Shown piece after piece: positions 25,811 through 32,450 of a DNA stretch of 43,432 nt. Source of the DNA: Granulosicoccus sp. (GTDB lineage Bacteria; Pseudomonadota; Gammaproteobacteria; Granulosicoccales; Granulosicoccaceae); assembly GCA_023301725.1 (NCBI GenBank), contig JALZUD010000027.1:1-43432 (forward strand), written 5' to 3'. A program made the translations under genes and the position numbers. The notes beneath the pieces were generated by a model. That model saw only the letters and a list, made by a program, of their open reading frames with translations, searched no databases and had not been told where the DNA came from. How positions within the stretch are numbered: position 1 is the stretch's first letter; each line of letters begins with the position of its first letter.

Positions 25811-25915
25811 TTAACGGTTAGCATTGGATTGGCCATCGGCAGCTATTGCAGCGGCATACAAAAATTGACACAACAGTAATACGACTACAAATAGAGTGAT
25901 TATACGAGTGTACAT
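25811..25915 (-). pseudogene. Detached signal-peptide segment of the TolB-like gene
   Basis: A 34-codon frame starting at ATG 25915 encodes MYTRIITLFVVVLLLCQF then LYAAAIAADG, a textbook signal peptide, and ends in TAA at 25811-25813. The frame is identical to that of the propeller gene starting at 25786, and the eight codons between read FELPDGLS without a further stop. The simplest reading is one exported propeller gene (25004-25915) broken by a point mutation to TAA, or a base-call error. Its start lies 2 bp past the stop of the ferric-reductase-like gene. Confidence 0.6.
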
Positions 25916-25916
25916 G

Positions 25917-26582
25917 TCAGGAACGGTTTCCAATGACAAAACGTAACAGACCGATGAGTGCTGCAATACCCAACACAACGTAAAAAATGATAAACGGTAA
26001 CGTGCCCGTTTCGCTGCCAATAGCGTAGCTATGGATGATGATGAGGGGCACACTCAAAAAAACCAAAGCACGGTGGATGCGCTGGGCTTTAAGTTGCAGA
26101 TATCGAGGTGTAGTTGACCAGACCCTGATGATACCCAACCGCCTTCCTAGTGCCCCTGCAACAGCAATGAACACTAACGTATAGAGTGCAAGCGCGCCCA
26201 GTGAAGTCATAGAGTCATAGAAACCTGTACTCCAGCGAGGTAGCAACAACGCGGTCACTAAATGTTCCGAACGAATACTGGCCGCCGCGACAAACAGTAT
26301 TACGTGAAGAAGAGCAGCGAACAGAACACCTGCGCCTAATATCGCGTGTGCCGCTGTCGGCCAGCCCCGCATTGACGGACCAAACGGCGTACCACGCAAC
26401 ACGGTAACGATTAACTGAACAGTAAATAGTGAGACTGCACACAGCCCTGCCAGCTTCGACAACACATACAACAATTGCCCTTCGGGCACTGCAGGGTCAA
26501 GGTAGTGAAAAGGGTTCCCGATAGCAGACAGCCAAAGCAGGAACGCTGGCGTAAGTGCCAAGATGGCAAAAAAGAAGATCAT
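25917..26582 (-). CDS. Ferric-reductase-like transmembrane cytochrome b
   Basis: A 221-residue inner-membrane protein with six or seven hydrophobic segments. Two helices each carry a His pair exactly 14 residues apart: His79/His93 in HAILGAGVLFAALLH and His170/His184 in HRALVFLSVPLIIIH. This is the bis-heme b pattern of the ferric reductase/NOX/MsrQ superfamily. No FAD or NAD(P) domain follows, so like MsrQ it would pass electrons across the membrane between a quinol or other donor and a periplasmic partner. Its ATG overlaps the stop of the upstream ChrB-rhodanese gene (ATGA at 26579-26582). The exported rhodanese fusion is therefore the obvious candidate redox partner; that link is inference. 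Confidence 0.85.
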   Translation of the reverse strand: MIFFFAILALTPAFLLWLSAIGNPFHYLDPAVPEGQLLYVLSKLAGLCAVSLFTVQLIVTVLRGTPFGPSMRGWPTAAHAILGAGVLFAALLHVILFVAAASIRSEHLVTALLLPRWSTGFYDSMTSLGALALYTLVFIAVAGALGRRLGIIRVWSTTPRYLQLKAQRIHRALVFLSVPLIIIHSYAIGSETGTLPFIIFYVVLGIAALIGLLRFVIGNRS

Positions 26583-27649
26583 TGTGCAGGAGCTAAATCT
26601 GAACGGGTGATTTTCTCGTTAGGCTCAACTTGTACCGACCGCCCAGCTGCCTGTCTCGCACGTTGCCTCAATGCAACCAAACCGGAGCTCTCGTCAAGAT
26701 GCACTCCACCAGCTACTGGCAGACCTGCATCAACCCAACCACGCATTCCGTATGGCTTCATAATGGCTGTAGGCACACCCAAACCTGTCAATGCCTTCGC
26801 AGCCTCGTAGCCACGGAAATCTTTTACGCAGTAAGCGATCACGAGATCTGCATCAGCGAAGCGTTTAGCAGTTTGTTCATCAATGTGTCGAAGGGTTAGA
26901 TTAATTGCTCCCGGGATGTGACCCTCTTCAAACTCTGAGCGCTCTCGTGTATCCAGAAAAACTACACGCGCACCATCGTCAACATGACGTAGGGTTGCAT
27001 CAAGTGACAGTGTCTCAACGATGGTGCGAGTGGGATTTTTTTCGCCCACAAAAGGAACGTCGTCTAGGCATTCGCTTCCGGGTATCAGACTTGAAGGCAA
27101 AGTTACTGCCAGCTCATCTTTGCTCAAACTCAGGGCCACTGCGTTGAAAAGGCGTATGTAGCAATCTTGCGTAACCTCTTCGCGTCCAAATTTAAGCTGC
27201 ATCCCTCTAAAAGCTTGCTCTAGAACACGCGATTCGAGCGAGGGCTCTGCCCGCCAGGCGTCTATCTCAATATCATGTACTAGCTCGCCCATTCGCTGTG
27301 CGATGTTATCGTCGATAGTAAACGCTTCTTGTATTTCTGAGTAGGTCGTTGAAGTTGCAGTACGATCATAGATCGCGCCAGGCGCGTCGAAGCGAACTAC
27401 GTGGGCAGGTACTTCACCTTCCAATCGGCTTTTAATAACCGGCTTGTCCTTGAGCGAAATGAGCACTGGAGTGGGCGAAACATACCGACGTAGCAGCCAG
27501 ACTGACGCCCACTTGTCAGGACCTGTACCAGGAGTTGTGGAGAAAACTGGAGCTTTGCCATTAGCGGAGGAGAACAGTATCGAAAAAATCAATGTCAGAT
27601 ACATGCTGACACGCGAGGTGATGTTTAGTGCTGTATTCATGGGTTCCAT
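26579..27649 (-). CDS. Exported ChrB-like domain / rhodanese fusion protein
   Basis: A 356-residue protein; starts at 27649 or 27640 are both possible. Residues ~14-31 (VSMYLTLIFSILFSSANG) look like a signal peptide, so the rest should be periplasmic. Residues ~44-170 resemble the C-terminal domain of ChrB chromate-resistance proteins: DKWASVWLLRRYVSPTPV, a GAIYDRTATSTTYSEIQEAF segment and MGELVHDIEIDAW. Residues ~205-320 form a rhodanese domain with VVFLDTRERSEFEEGHIPGA (Asp233, Arg235) and the catalytic loop AYCVKDFRG (Cys274). Rhodaneses move sulfane sulfur through the active cysteine. ChrB domains are normally cytoplasmic, so an exported version fused to a rhodanese is unusual. It heads a coupled operon with the cytochrome b gene. 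Confidence 0.8.
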   Translation of the reverse strand: MEPMNTALNITSRVSMYLTLIFSILFSSANGKAPVFSTTPGTGPDKWASVWLLRRYVSPTPVLISLKDKPVIKSRLEGEVPAHVVRFDAPGAIYDRTATSTTYSEIQEAFTIDDNIAQRMGELVHDIEIDAWRAEPSLESRVLEQAFRGMQLKFGREEVTQDCYIRLFNAVALSLSKDELAVTLPSSLIPGSECLDDVPFVGEKNPTRTIVETLSLDATLRHVDDGARVVFLDTRERSEFEEGHIPGAINLTLRHIDEQTAKRFADADLVIAYCVKDFRGYEAAKALTGLGVPTAIMKPYGMRGWVDAGLPVAGGVHLDESSGLVALRQRARQAAGRSVQVEPNEKITRSDLAPAQ

Positions 27650-27685
27650 CTGTTCATACCAATCGAATAACTGCCAAAGTAAAAT

Positions 27686-27955
27686 TCACAGGAGTTTCAA
27701 GCCACAGTGAGGGCAGTTGCGTGAACCTGTTTTTTTGTCTTTTGGGGGACGTCCACCAACTCGTTGGTCGCAATCCGGACACTTCAAACAATGCGCTTTC
27801 AACGGTATTGAGAGGCCAACTAGCGTAAATATTCCCATCACTAAATAGTCGTTTACTCCCGCGTACCAAAGCGCTTGAGCAAGCGGAAGTGGAACAATTC
27901 CAAATAATAACCTTAAAAACCACACCTGTTTTTTGTATTGGTTCATGCCTTTCAT
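27686..27955 (-). CDS. Small zinc-ribbon membrane protein, copy 1
   Basis: An 89-residue protein. The ATG at 27955 has AGGTGA close upstream; an inner ATG (27946) matches the start of the second copy. Two hydrophobic segments (WFLRLLFGIVPLPLAQALWY and YLVMGIFTLVGLSIPL) precede a C-terminal zinc ribbon with LKCPDCDQRVGGRPP and NCPHCGLKLL, giving a CxxC..CxxC metal site. The function is unknown. It lies 36 bp upstream of the ChrB-rhodanese gene on the same strand, so it could be part of that operon. Confidence 0.7.
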   Translation of the reverse strand: MKGMNQYKKQVWFLRLLFGIVPLPLAQALWYAGVNDYLVMGIFTLVGLSIPLKAHCLKCPDCDQRVGGRPPKDKKTGSRNCPHCGLKLL

Positions 27956-28043
27956 ATGTCACCTACAAGGACCCGATGGGTCATTTGCCCCTACCAGCCA
28001 GTTATACCAACCTGCAATCTTTGTGAATCGGAGAATCGCTGTG

Positions 28044-28078
28044 TTAGTGAGACACCTACATAGTAGCTGTCTCACTAA
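28044..28078. other. Near-perfect 35-nt hairpin between the duplicated genes
   Basis: Arms TTAGTGAGACA (28044-28054) and TGTCTCACTAA (28068-28078) are perfectly complementary. Inside them CTAC and GTAG pair around an ATA loop, with one C/C mismatch. No T run follows on either strand, so this is not a classic terminator. It could be an mRNA stabiliser, a protein-binding palindrome or the remnant of a small mobile repeat. Confidence 0.7.
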
Positions 28079-28180
28079 TTTGTGTTGGTTCATGCTGTAC
28101 ATCTATTTATCAAGCACATAACGTTGGTCAGATTTTCGCATCATCTGTTCATGCCTCAGAAAGTGCTGCCAAAGTAAAAT

Positions 28181-28447
28181 TCACAGTAGTTTCAAGCCAC
28201 AGTGAGGGCAGTTGCGTGAAACTGTTTTTTTGTCTTTTGGGGGACGTCCACCAACTCGTTGGTCACAATCCGGACACTTCAAATGATTTGCTTTCGACGA
28301 TATTGAGAGTCCAACTAGCATAAATATTCCCAACGCTAAATAGTCGTTGACTCCCGCGTACCAAAGCGCTTGAAGAAGTGGAAGTGGAAGTGGAACAATT
28401 CCAAATAATAACCTTAAAAACCACAACTGTTTTTTGTATTGGTTCAT
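28181..28447 (-). CDS. Small zinc-ribbon membrane protein, copy 2
   Basis: An 88-residue near-copy of the product encoded at 27686-27955, differing by an inserted Pro-Leu (PLPLPLLQ) and scattered substitutions, with both CxxC pairs intact. Copy 1 has AGGTGA near its start, but this copy has no ribosome binding site of its own. Its ATG instead overlaps the stop codon of the truncated lipoprotein gene (ATGA at 28444-28447). It may therefore be translated by coupling to that remnant. Selection has kept the metal site, since substitutions avoid the cysteines. Confidence 0.65.
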   Translation of the reverse strand: MNQYKKQLWFLRLLFGIVPLPLPLLQALWYAGVNDYLALGIFMLVGLSISSKANHLKCPDCDQRVGGRPPKDKKTVSRNCPHCGLKLL

Positions 28448-28977
28448 GCCTTTGATTTATGCGTAGGATAAATGCTTCCTGCGCGTTGGTAAGTGCGACT
28501 TGTTGAAATGGCTTCAATGCTATCAACATCACCATCACCTTCAAAGTCCCAATAGACTCTATTAATAGCGGTTAGCGAGTCGAGTGCAGGCGCAAAGCGA
28601 ACTACTAGCGGTGCATCTCCCTCAGTGCTGTTCGCAGTTAACTTGACTGCGGCGAAGGCGCGAACTGTAATGCTTAGTGATGCAGTTTTAACAAACTCAC
28701 CACTTCGTGCCGTTAGTGTGTATTCAGTACTCTGGGTGGGCGTGATTTCTATCGAGCCTGTGTTTGCAACACTTCCGATGGATGGCGAGATGGTGGTAGT
28801 TTCGGCGGCAATGCTTTCCCATCGCAAAGAGGTAGACTCGCCTTCATTAATCACCAGCCTTGTAGCCTCGAAAGATACGAGCACGTTGTTTTCAGGGGGG
28901 CTTTCCCCACAGCCGGCAGCAAGAGCTGAAAAAACAATGACTGAAAACACAGCAAGGTGTCGTTTGATCAATCCCAT
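28444..28977 (-). pseudogene. Lipoprotein with PKD domain truncated at the duplication junction
   Basis: Frame of 177 codons. The leader RHLAVFSVIVFSALAAGC is a lipoprotein signal with Cys at the lipobox. Residues ~35-110 form a bacterial Ig-like domain (INEGESTSLRWES, ITPTQSTEYTLTAR). From ~113 a PKD domain begins (GDAPLVVRFAPALDS, VYWDFEGDGDVDS, RTYQRAGSIYP). It ends abruptly as THKSKA, before the last PKD strand, exactly where the duplicated zinc-ribbon block begins. I infer that the duplication removed the 3' end of a longer lipoprotein. A short product could still be made and anchored in a membrane. Confidence 0.6.
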
Positions 28978-29058
28978 TCCATTGGCTCAGTCACTGTATT
29001 CATTACGTTTTTAGGCTACAGATCGTGACTGGTAATGTCAATATTGCCAAGAAATGTC

Positions 29059-29727
29059 CTAGGGCACCTCAAATTTATACCCAATCCCATAAACAGAATG
29101 AATAAACTCATCAGTCGCACAAACAGCACTCAGCTTTTGCCGAAGCTTTTTGATATGACTATCGATGGTTCTATCACTAACAATGCGGCCATCAGGATAG
29201 ATTCGGCACATAAGCTGAGAGCGGTTAAATATCTGCCCCGGTTTATCTATCATTACTTTGATTAAACGAAGCTCTACGGCTGTTAAAACACACACGTCGC
29301 CATCAACCAACACTCGGGCAGTTGACTCATCAAGCACAAGACGTTGATTGCCGGGCGCATCGCTTGTCACTGTTGTTCTGCGCAATACAGCCTTAACACG
29401 CGCTACCACTTCTCGCGGGCTATACGGTTTGCAGATGTAGTCATCTGCGCCAATCTCAAGTCCTAACAATCTGTCAATTTCCTCAACTCTTGCCGTTAAC
29501 ATGATGACAGGCACTGTAGAGTGTTTACGAAATTCTTTACAGATACTTAAGCCATCAAGACCTGGCAACATGAGATCCAGTAATACAAGATCGGGTGGTG
29601 CATTGATTAAGCCCTCAAGTGCCGCGTTACCATCGCTATAAAGTGTTGTATCAAATTCCTCTTTAGCCAGATAGCTTTCTAATACGGCTGAGAGCTTCTG
29701 CTCGTCTTCTACAATTGCTATACGCAT
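29059..29727 (-). CDS. OmpR/BaeR-like response regulator
   Basis: A 222-residue two-component regulator. The receiver domain has the acidic pair VEDEQ at the start, phospho-acceptor Asp51 in LLDLMLPGLDG, Thr78 in VIMLTAR and Lys100 in ICKPYSPREV. A winged-helix DNA-binding domain follows (residues ~130-222), with LTAVELRLIKVMIDKPGQ, FNRSQLM and DSHIKKLRQKL. It is encoded 20 bp after the sensor kinase gene on the same strand, so the two are partners. BaeR-type regulators respond to envelope stress and control exporters; the targets here are unknown. Confidence 0.93.
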   Translation of the reverse strand: MRIAIVEDEQKLSAVLESYLAKEEFDTTLYSDGNAALEGLINAPPDLVLLDLMLPGLDGLSICKEFRKHSTVPVIMLTARVEEIDRLLGLEIGADDYICKPYSPREVVARVKAVLRRTTVTSDAPGNQRLVLDESTARVLVDGDVCVLTAVELRLIKVMIDKPGQIFNRSQLMCRIYPDGRIVSDRTIDSHIKKLRQKLSAVCATDEFIHSVYGIGYKFEVP

Positions 29728-29747
29728 TGAATAATCCTGGCCCGACG

Positions 29748-31187
29748 TTATCGAGGTAGTTGTACCTGTATGCGCAAACCACCAGAGCTTGAATGAGAGG
29801 CTTCAATGGTGCCCTGATGCGCTAATACGATTTTTTTAGCAATGGCTAAACCCAACCCTGAACCACCAAATTCTCTATTGCGTGACTCTTCTGTGCGATA
29901 AAGTAGGTTAAACAAATGCGGCAGTTGATCGTCATTAACACCCGGCGTGGAGTCGCTCCACGATAGTGTGAAAGCGTTATCAGAGACCAGTAGGCTGATC
30001 TCTATGGCTCCCCCCTGATCGGTATACCGCACTGAGTTTTGCAGTAAGTTATCAATAAGCTGAGAGAGCCGTTGAGCGTCTCCATTTATGGTGCTGGATA
30101 CGTGGCTATCATTAAATGACACTGACAGTTGCGCCTGCGCTAACGTGGCCTTTGCCAAAAATAGCCGTTGATCCAGTATTTCTGAAAAATCAAGTGGCTC
30201 CATCCGGTAATTAAGTGACCCCACATCAGACAACGTCAGCTCGTGTAAGTCATCAATGAGCAGTCCCAAGCGAACCGACTCTGCATGCAGAGAGTCAATA
30301 GCCGCGGCATCAGGGGTATAAACACCATCTTGCATGGCCTCCAGTTCGCTTTGAAGCACCGCTACGGGCGTTCGCAACTCATGGGATATCTCAGCCATCC
30401 ACTGTTGCCGCGCGCTCTGATTGCTCTCAAGCGTGTATGCCATCTGATTGATATTGCGCGCTACATCCCCTAGCTCATCTTTGCTGCTCGAATTGATACG
30501 GTGAGTATATTCCCCATTGGTGATGTGTTTAACGGCAGAGTTGACTCGCAGTATGGGTTTCACAATGCGAGACGCCAATGCCATGGCTAGTAACGCTGAA
30601 AGGATAACCGTGGCAAGTGCAGCATAGCCATATTTCTTGAGTTGGCTTGCGATAAACACATCTGCAAGCTCGCCTGGTAACCCTCGAGGTTCTCGAATTC
30701 CAAAATAGGCTATGGGTGAGTCTGCCAACATTATGGGTTCCCACTGTACATTATGCTGTGGAACCTCTCGACCCACTAGTAAGTTCTTGTCGCTATCTAC
30801 CAATAGAATTCTACTGCGCAGCCGCCCCCTGGGAGCATCGTCGCTTAACCCGCGACGCCGTCCTTCTGAGCGTCCTTCTGAGCGTCCTTCTGAGCGTCCT
30901 TCTGAGCGCTCTTCTGAGCGCCCTTCTGAACGCCGCCCATCTGGTCGAGCTGATAAAAGTATAGAGCGCAAAATTTCCGGATTACTGTCTATCCATTCCC
31001 AACTTTTATTGTGATCATATTCCACCGCAAATTGCTCTCCCAGAGAACGTAAACGCTGCTTTTCGATGTCTACCACATAGTTAGTAAACCCGCGATTGAA
31101 ACTCCAACTGTTTAAAACAGCCATCAACGCAATCAGCAGAACACTGAAAAGAAGAAGCGTTAGTAGCAGTTGGTATTTAAGGCGCAT
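29748..31187 (-). CDS. BaeS-like sensor histidine kinase with SEGR tandem repeat
   Basis: A 479-residue membrane sensor. Helix 1 (~residues 5-27) is followed by a periplasmic sensor domain (~28-182), a second helix (YGYAALATVILSALLAMALA), a HAMP domain, the dimerisation helix with phospho-acceptor His269 in EISHELRTPVAV, and a catalytic ATPase domain with NLLQNSVRYTD and FGGSGLGLAIAKK. Within the sensor domain, residues ~86-110 consist of repeated Ser-Glu-Gly-Arg units, encoded by a 12-bp tandem repeat. The repeat gives a highly charged, flexible insert that can change length without breaking the frame. It precedes the response regulator gene by 20 bp. Confidence 0.92.
   Translation of the reverse strand: MRLKYQLLLTLLLFSVLLIALMAVLNSWSFNRGFTNYVVDIEKQRLRSLGEQFAVEYDHNKSWEWIDSNPEILRSILLSARPDGRRSEGRSEERSEGRSEGRSEGRSEGRRRGLSDDAPRGRLRSRILLVDSDKNLLVGREVPQHNVQWEPIMLADSPIAYFGIREPRGLPGELADVFIASQLKKYGYAALATVILSALLAMALASRIVKPILRVNSAVKHITNGEYTHRINSSSKDELGDVARNINQMAYTLESNQSARQQWMAEISHELRTPVAVLQSELEAMQDGVYTPDAAAIDSLHAESVRLGLLIDDLHELTLSDVGSLNYRMEPLDFSEILDQRLFLAKATLAQAQLSVSFNDSHVSSTINGDAQRLSQLIDNLLQNSVRYTDQGGAIEISLLVSDNAFTLSWSDSTPGVNDDQLPHLFNLLYRTEESRNREFGGSGLGLAIAKKIVLAHQGTIEASHSSSGGLRIQVQLPR
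30859..30930. repeat. 12-bp in-frame tandem repeat (SEGR) in the sensor kinase gene
   Basis: Unit CGTCCTTCTGAG (plus-strand reading) repeats six times from 30859 to 30930. The first four copies are identical and the last two vary (CGCTCTTCTGAG, CGCCCTTCTGAA). The unit length is a multiple of three, so slippage would add or remove four residues at a time. Confidence 0.9.
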
Positions 31188-31354
31188 GAAGTGTTATAGC
31201 GGCTGTAGGGCGCAAATTGTAACGCGTGTAAGTCGCCGACCTTGCTGTAAAGCCATACTTCCTTGTTGTTTGCACAATCAACGCTAGGCACCACATATAA
31301 ACGCACAGCACACACGCTTGCACAGAAACGCACTAGCCGGTCATCTAAAAAAAT

Positions 31355-31591
31355 TCAGTCTTCAGATAGTGCGTCGAACTCAGCGCGCTTAGCATCGAAC
31401 CACTCCTGCATGGCGCCCTCTTTCATCATGAGCGATTTCATGGCTTGCATAGCATCTAGATGAGCCTGATCATTTTGCGCAAACATCTCTGCAACATGTG
31501 CTTTACTCTGCTGCGCCAGATCGTCAAAACTTGATGCGGTGAATGCTTGATCACACACGCCGCCCAATTGTTTGCATGTCATGGTTTTCAT
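31355..31591 (-). CDS. Small DUF1059-like protein
   Basis: A 78-residue protein. The start at 31591 is supported by GAGGAG ten bases upstream. The N-terminal part, MKTMTCKQLGGVCDQAF, then a helix with SFDDLAQQSKAHVAEMF, follows the DUF1059 pattern (metal-binding Cys pair and a histidine before a helix). The remaining ~35 residues (AMQAMKSLMMKEGAMQEWFDAKRAEFDAL) are helical. Its function is unknown; DUF1059 proteins are small cytoplasmic proteins. It lies 39 bp after the LEA-type lipoprotein gene on the same strand. Confidence 0.72.
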   Translation of the reverse strand: MKTMTCKQLGGVCDQAFTASSFDDLAQQSKAHVAEMFAQNDQAHLDAMQAMKSLMMKEGAMQEWFDAKRAEFDALSED

Positions 31592-31630
31592 ATTTAGTAT
31601 TCTCCTCGTGCAGTAACTACCACAGTTCAA

Positions 31631-32134
31631 TTATTCGGCTGGTACATCTGTTGAGAAAAGATTCAGCTCTCCCTCGTCGGAAAAACGCGTCGCCGTAGTA
31701 AAACCCGTACCTCCCAGTTTGCCTTTCAGTGAATACGCCAGCGGTTTATCGAAAAGCTCGCCGTTACCACCCTGCACATCGCCAACCCTTGACAAAATTT
31801 GCCTGGCCGCACTGAAAGCGGAAATACTCACAGGGACACTGAGCACGGCTTCACCAAATCGGGGAATCTCTCCCGATACATCACTGACACCACTGGCTAA
31901 CCCTCGCCCATCCAGTTCCAAGCTGACGGACATCCCGTCATAAGACAGAGCGGTGTCGTTGGGGTTAGTCACGCGAAGAAACAAAGAAAAGCGCACCTCC
32001 AGACCCTCACTTTGAATGGGCTCCAGCCCAACCAGACGAGCACTCGGCGGCTCTCTACCCGACAGCGTCGCGCATCCTGTAAGTGTTGCAACCAGCAACA
32101 GTGCCCAAAAAGCATTTCGTATGAGTTGCAGCAT
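31631..32134 (-). CDS. LEA-type (WHy-domain) lipoprotein
   Basis: About 167 residues from ATG 32134; the frame is also open upstream to a TTG, which I do not favour. The leader LIRNAFWALLLVATLTGC ends in a lipobox with Cys. The mature part shows the water-stress/hypersensitive (LEA14-like) domain: EVRFSLFLRVTNPNDTALSYDGMSVSLELDG, GLASGVSDVSGEIPRFGEAVLSVPVSI and a C-terminal beta region. Such bacterial lipoproteins are thought to protect or bind envelope components under stress, but their roles are poorly defined. It is divergent from the metallophosphoesterase gene. Confidence 0.8.
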   Translation of the reverse strand: MLQLIRNAFWALLLVATLTGCATLSGREPPSARLVGLEPIQSEGLEVRFSLFLRVTNPNDTALSYDGMSVSLELDGRGLASGVSDVSGEIPRFGEAVLSVPVSISAFSAARQILSRVGDVQGGNGELFDKPLAYSLKGKLGGTGFTTATRFSDEGELNLFSTDVPAE

Positions 32135-32450
32135 TAAATAGATCAAGAGTCTGTTGATGGGGATGAGCGTAGCTCGAATTGCAATGCTCTGCACGCGTAA
32201 ATATTCTTCAGAGCGGCTGCTGCCGGCCAAAATGCAACACTAAAGCCGACCCACCGGTAGTCATTTTTTGCTCTGCGACGTTGACAATATTGTGCCGAAT
32301 TTCAATCTAAACCAGCAATCGTGTGACACCATTCACATATACTTCCCGGACATCATTAACTGCCAGAAAGCATTCCAGTCTGTAACCCACGTTCACGCTC
32401 GAACAGCCCTACATTGTCCGCTCTCTCACATTACTGCAGCGGCACCGAGC
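32135..32450. other. Divergent intergenic region
   Basis: This 316-bp region separates the LEA-type lipoprotein gene from the metallophosphoesterase gene and should hold both promoters. Frames are open into it from both sides, but the putative extensions carry no recognisable sequence and would bury the signal peptides, so I treat it as non-coding. Confidence 0.5.

Larger units (their letters stand above)
27647..28452. repeat. Direct duplication of a ~300-bp block
   Basis: Positions 27647-27952 and 28141-28452 are near-identical direct copies, offset 494 bp, each containing a zinc-ribbon membrane protein gene and its 3' flank (starting CATCTGTTCAT). The second copy has a six-base insertion (extra GAAGTG unit near 28380). 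Homology stops sharply past the start codon of each gene copy. This looks like recent tandem or ectopic duplication. Confidence 0.85.

Noticed and set aside
27956..28180. Spacer between the duplicated zinc-ribbon genes considered as an integron attC site
   Set aside because: I looked for GTTRRRY and its partner core but found only imperfect matches (for example GTTGGTC); no integrase is present.
32268..32450. Upstream extension of the metallophosphoesterase frame
   Set aside because: It would place 60 non-hydrophobic residues before a good signal peptide.
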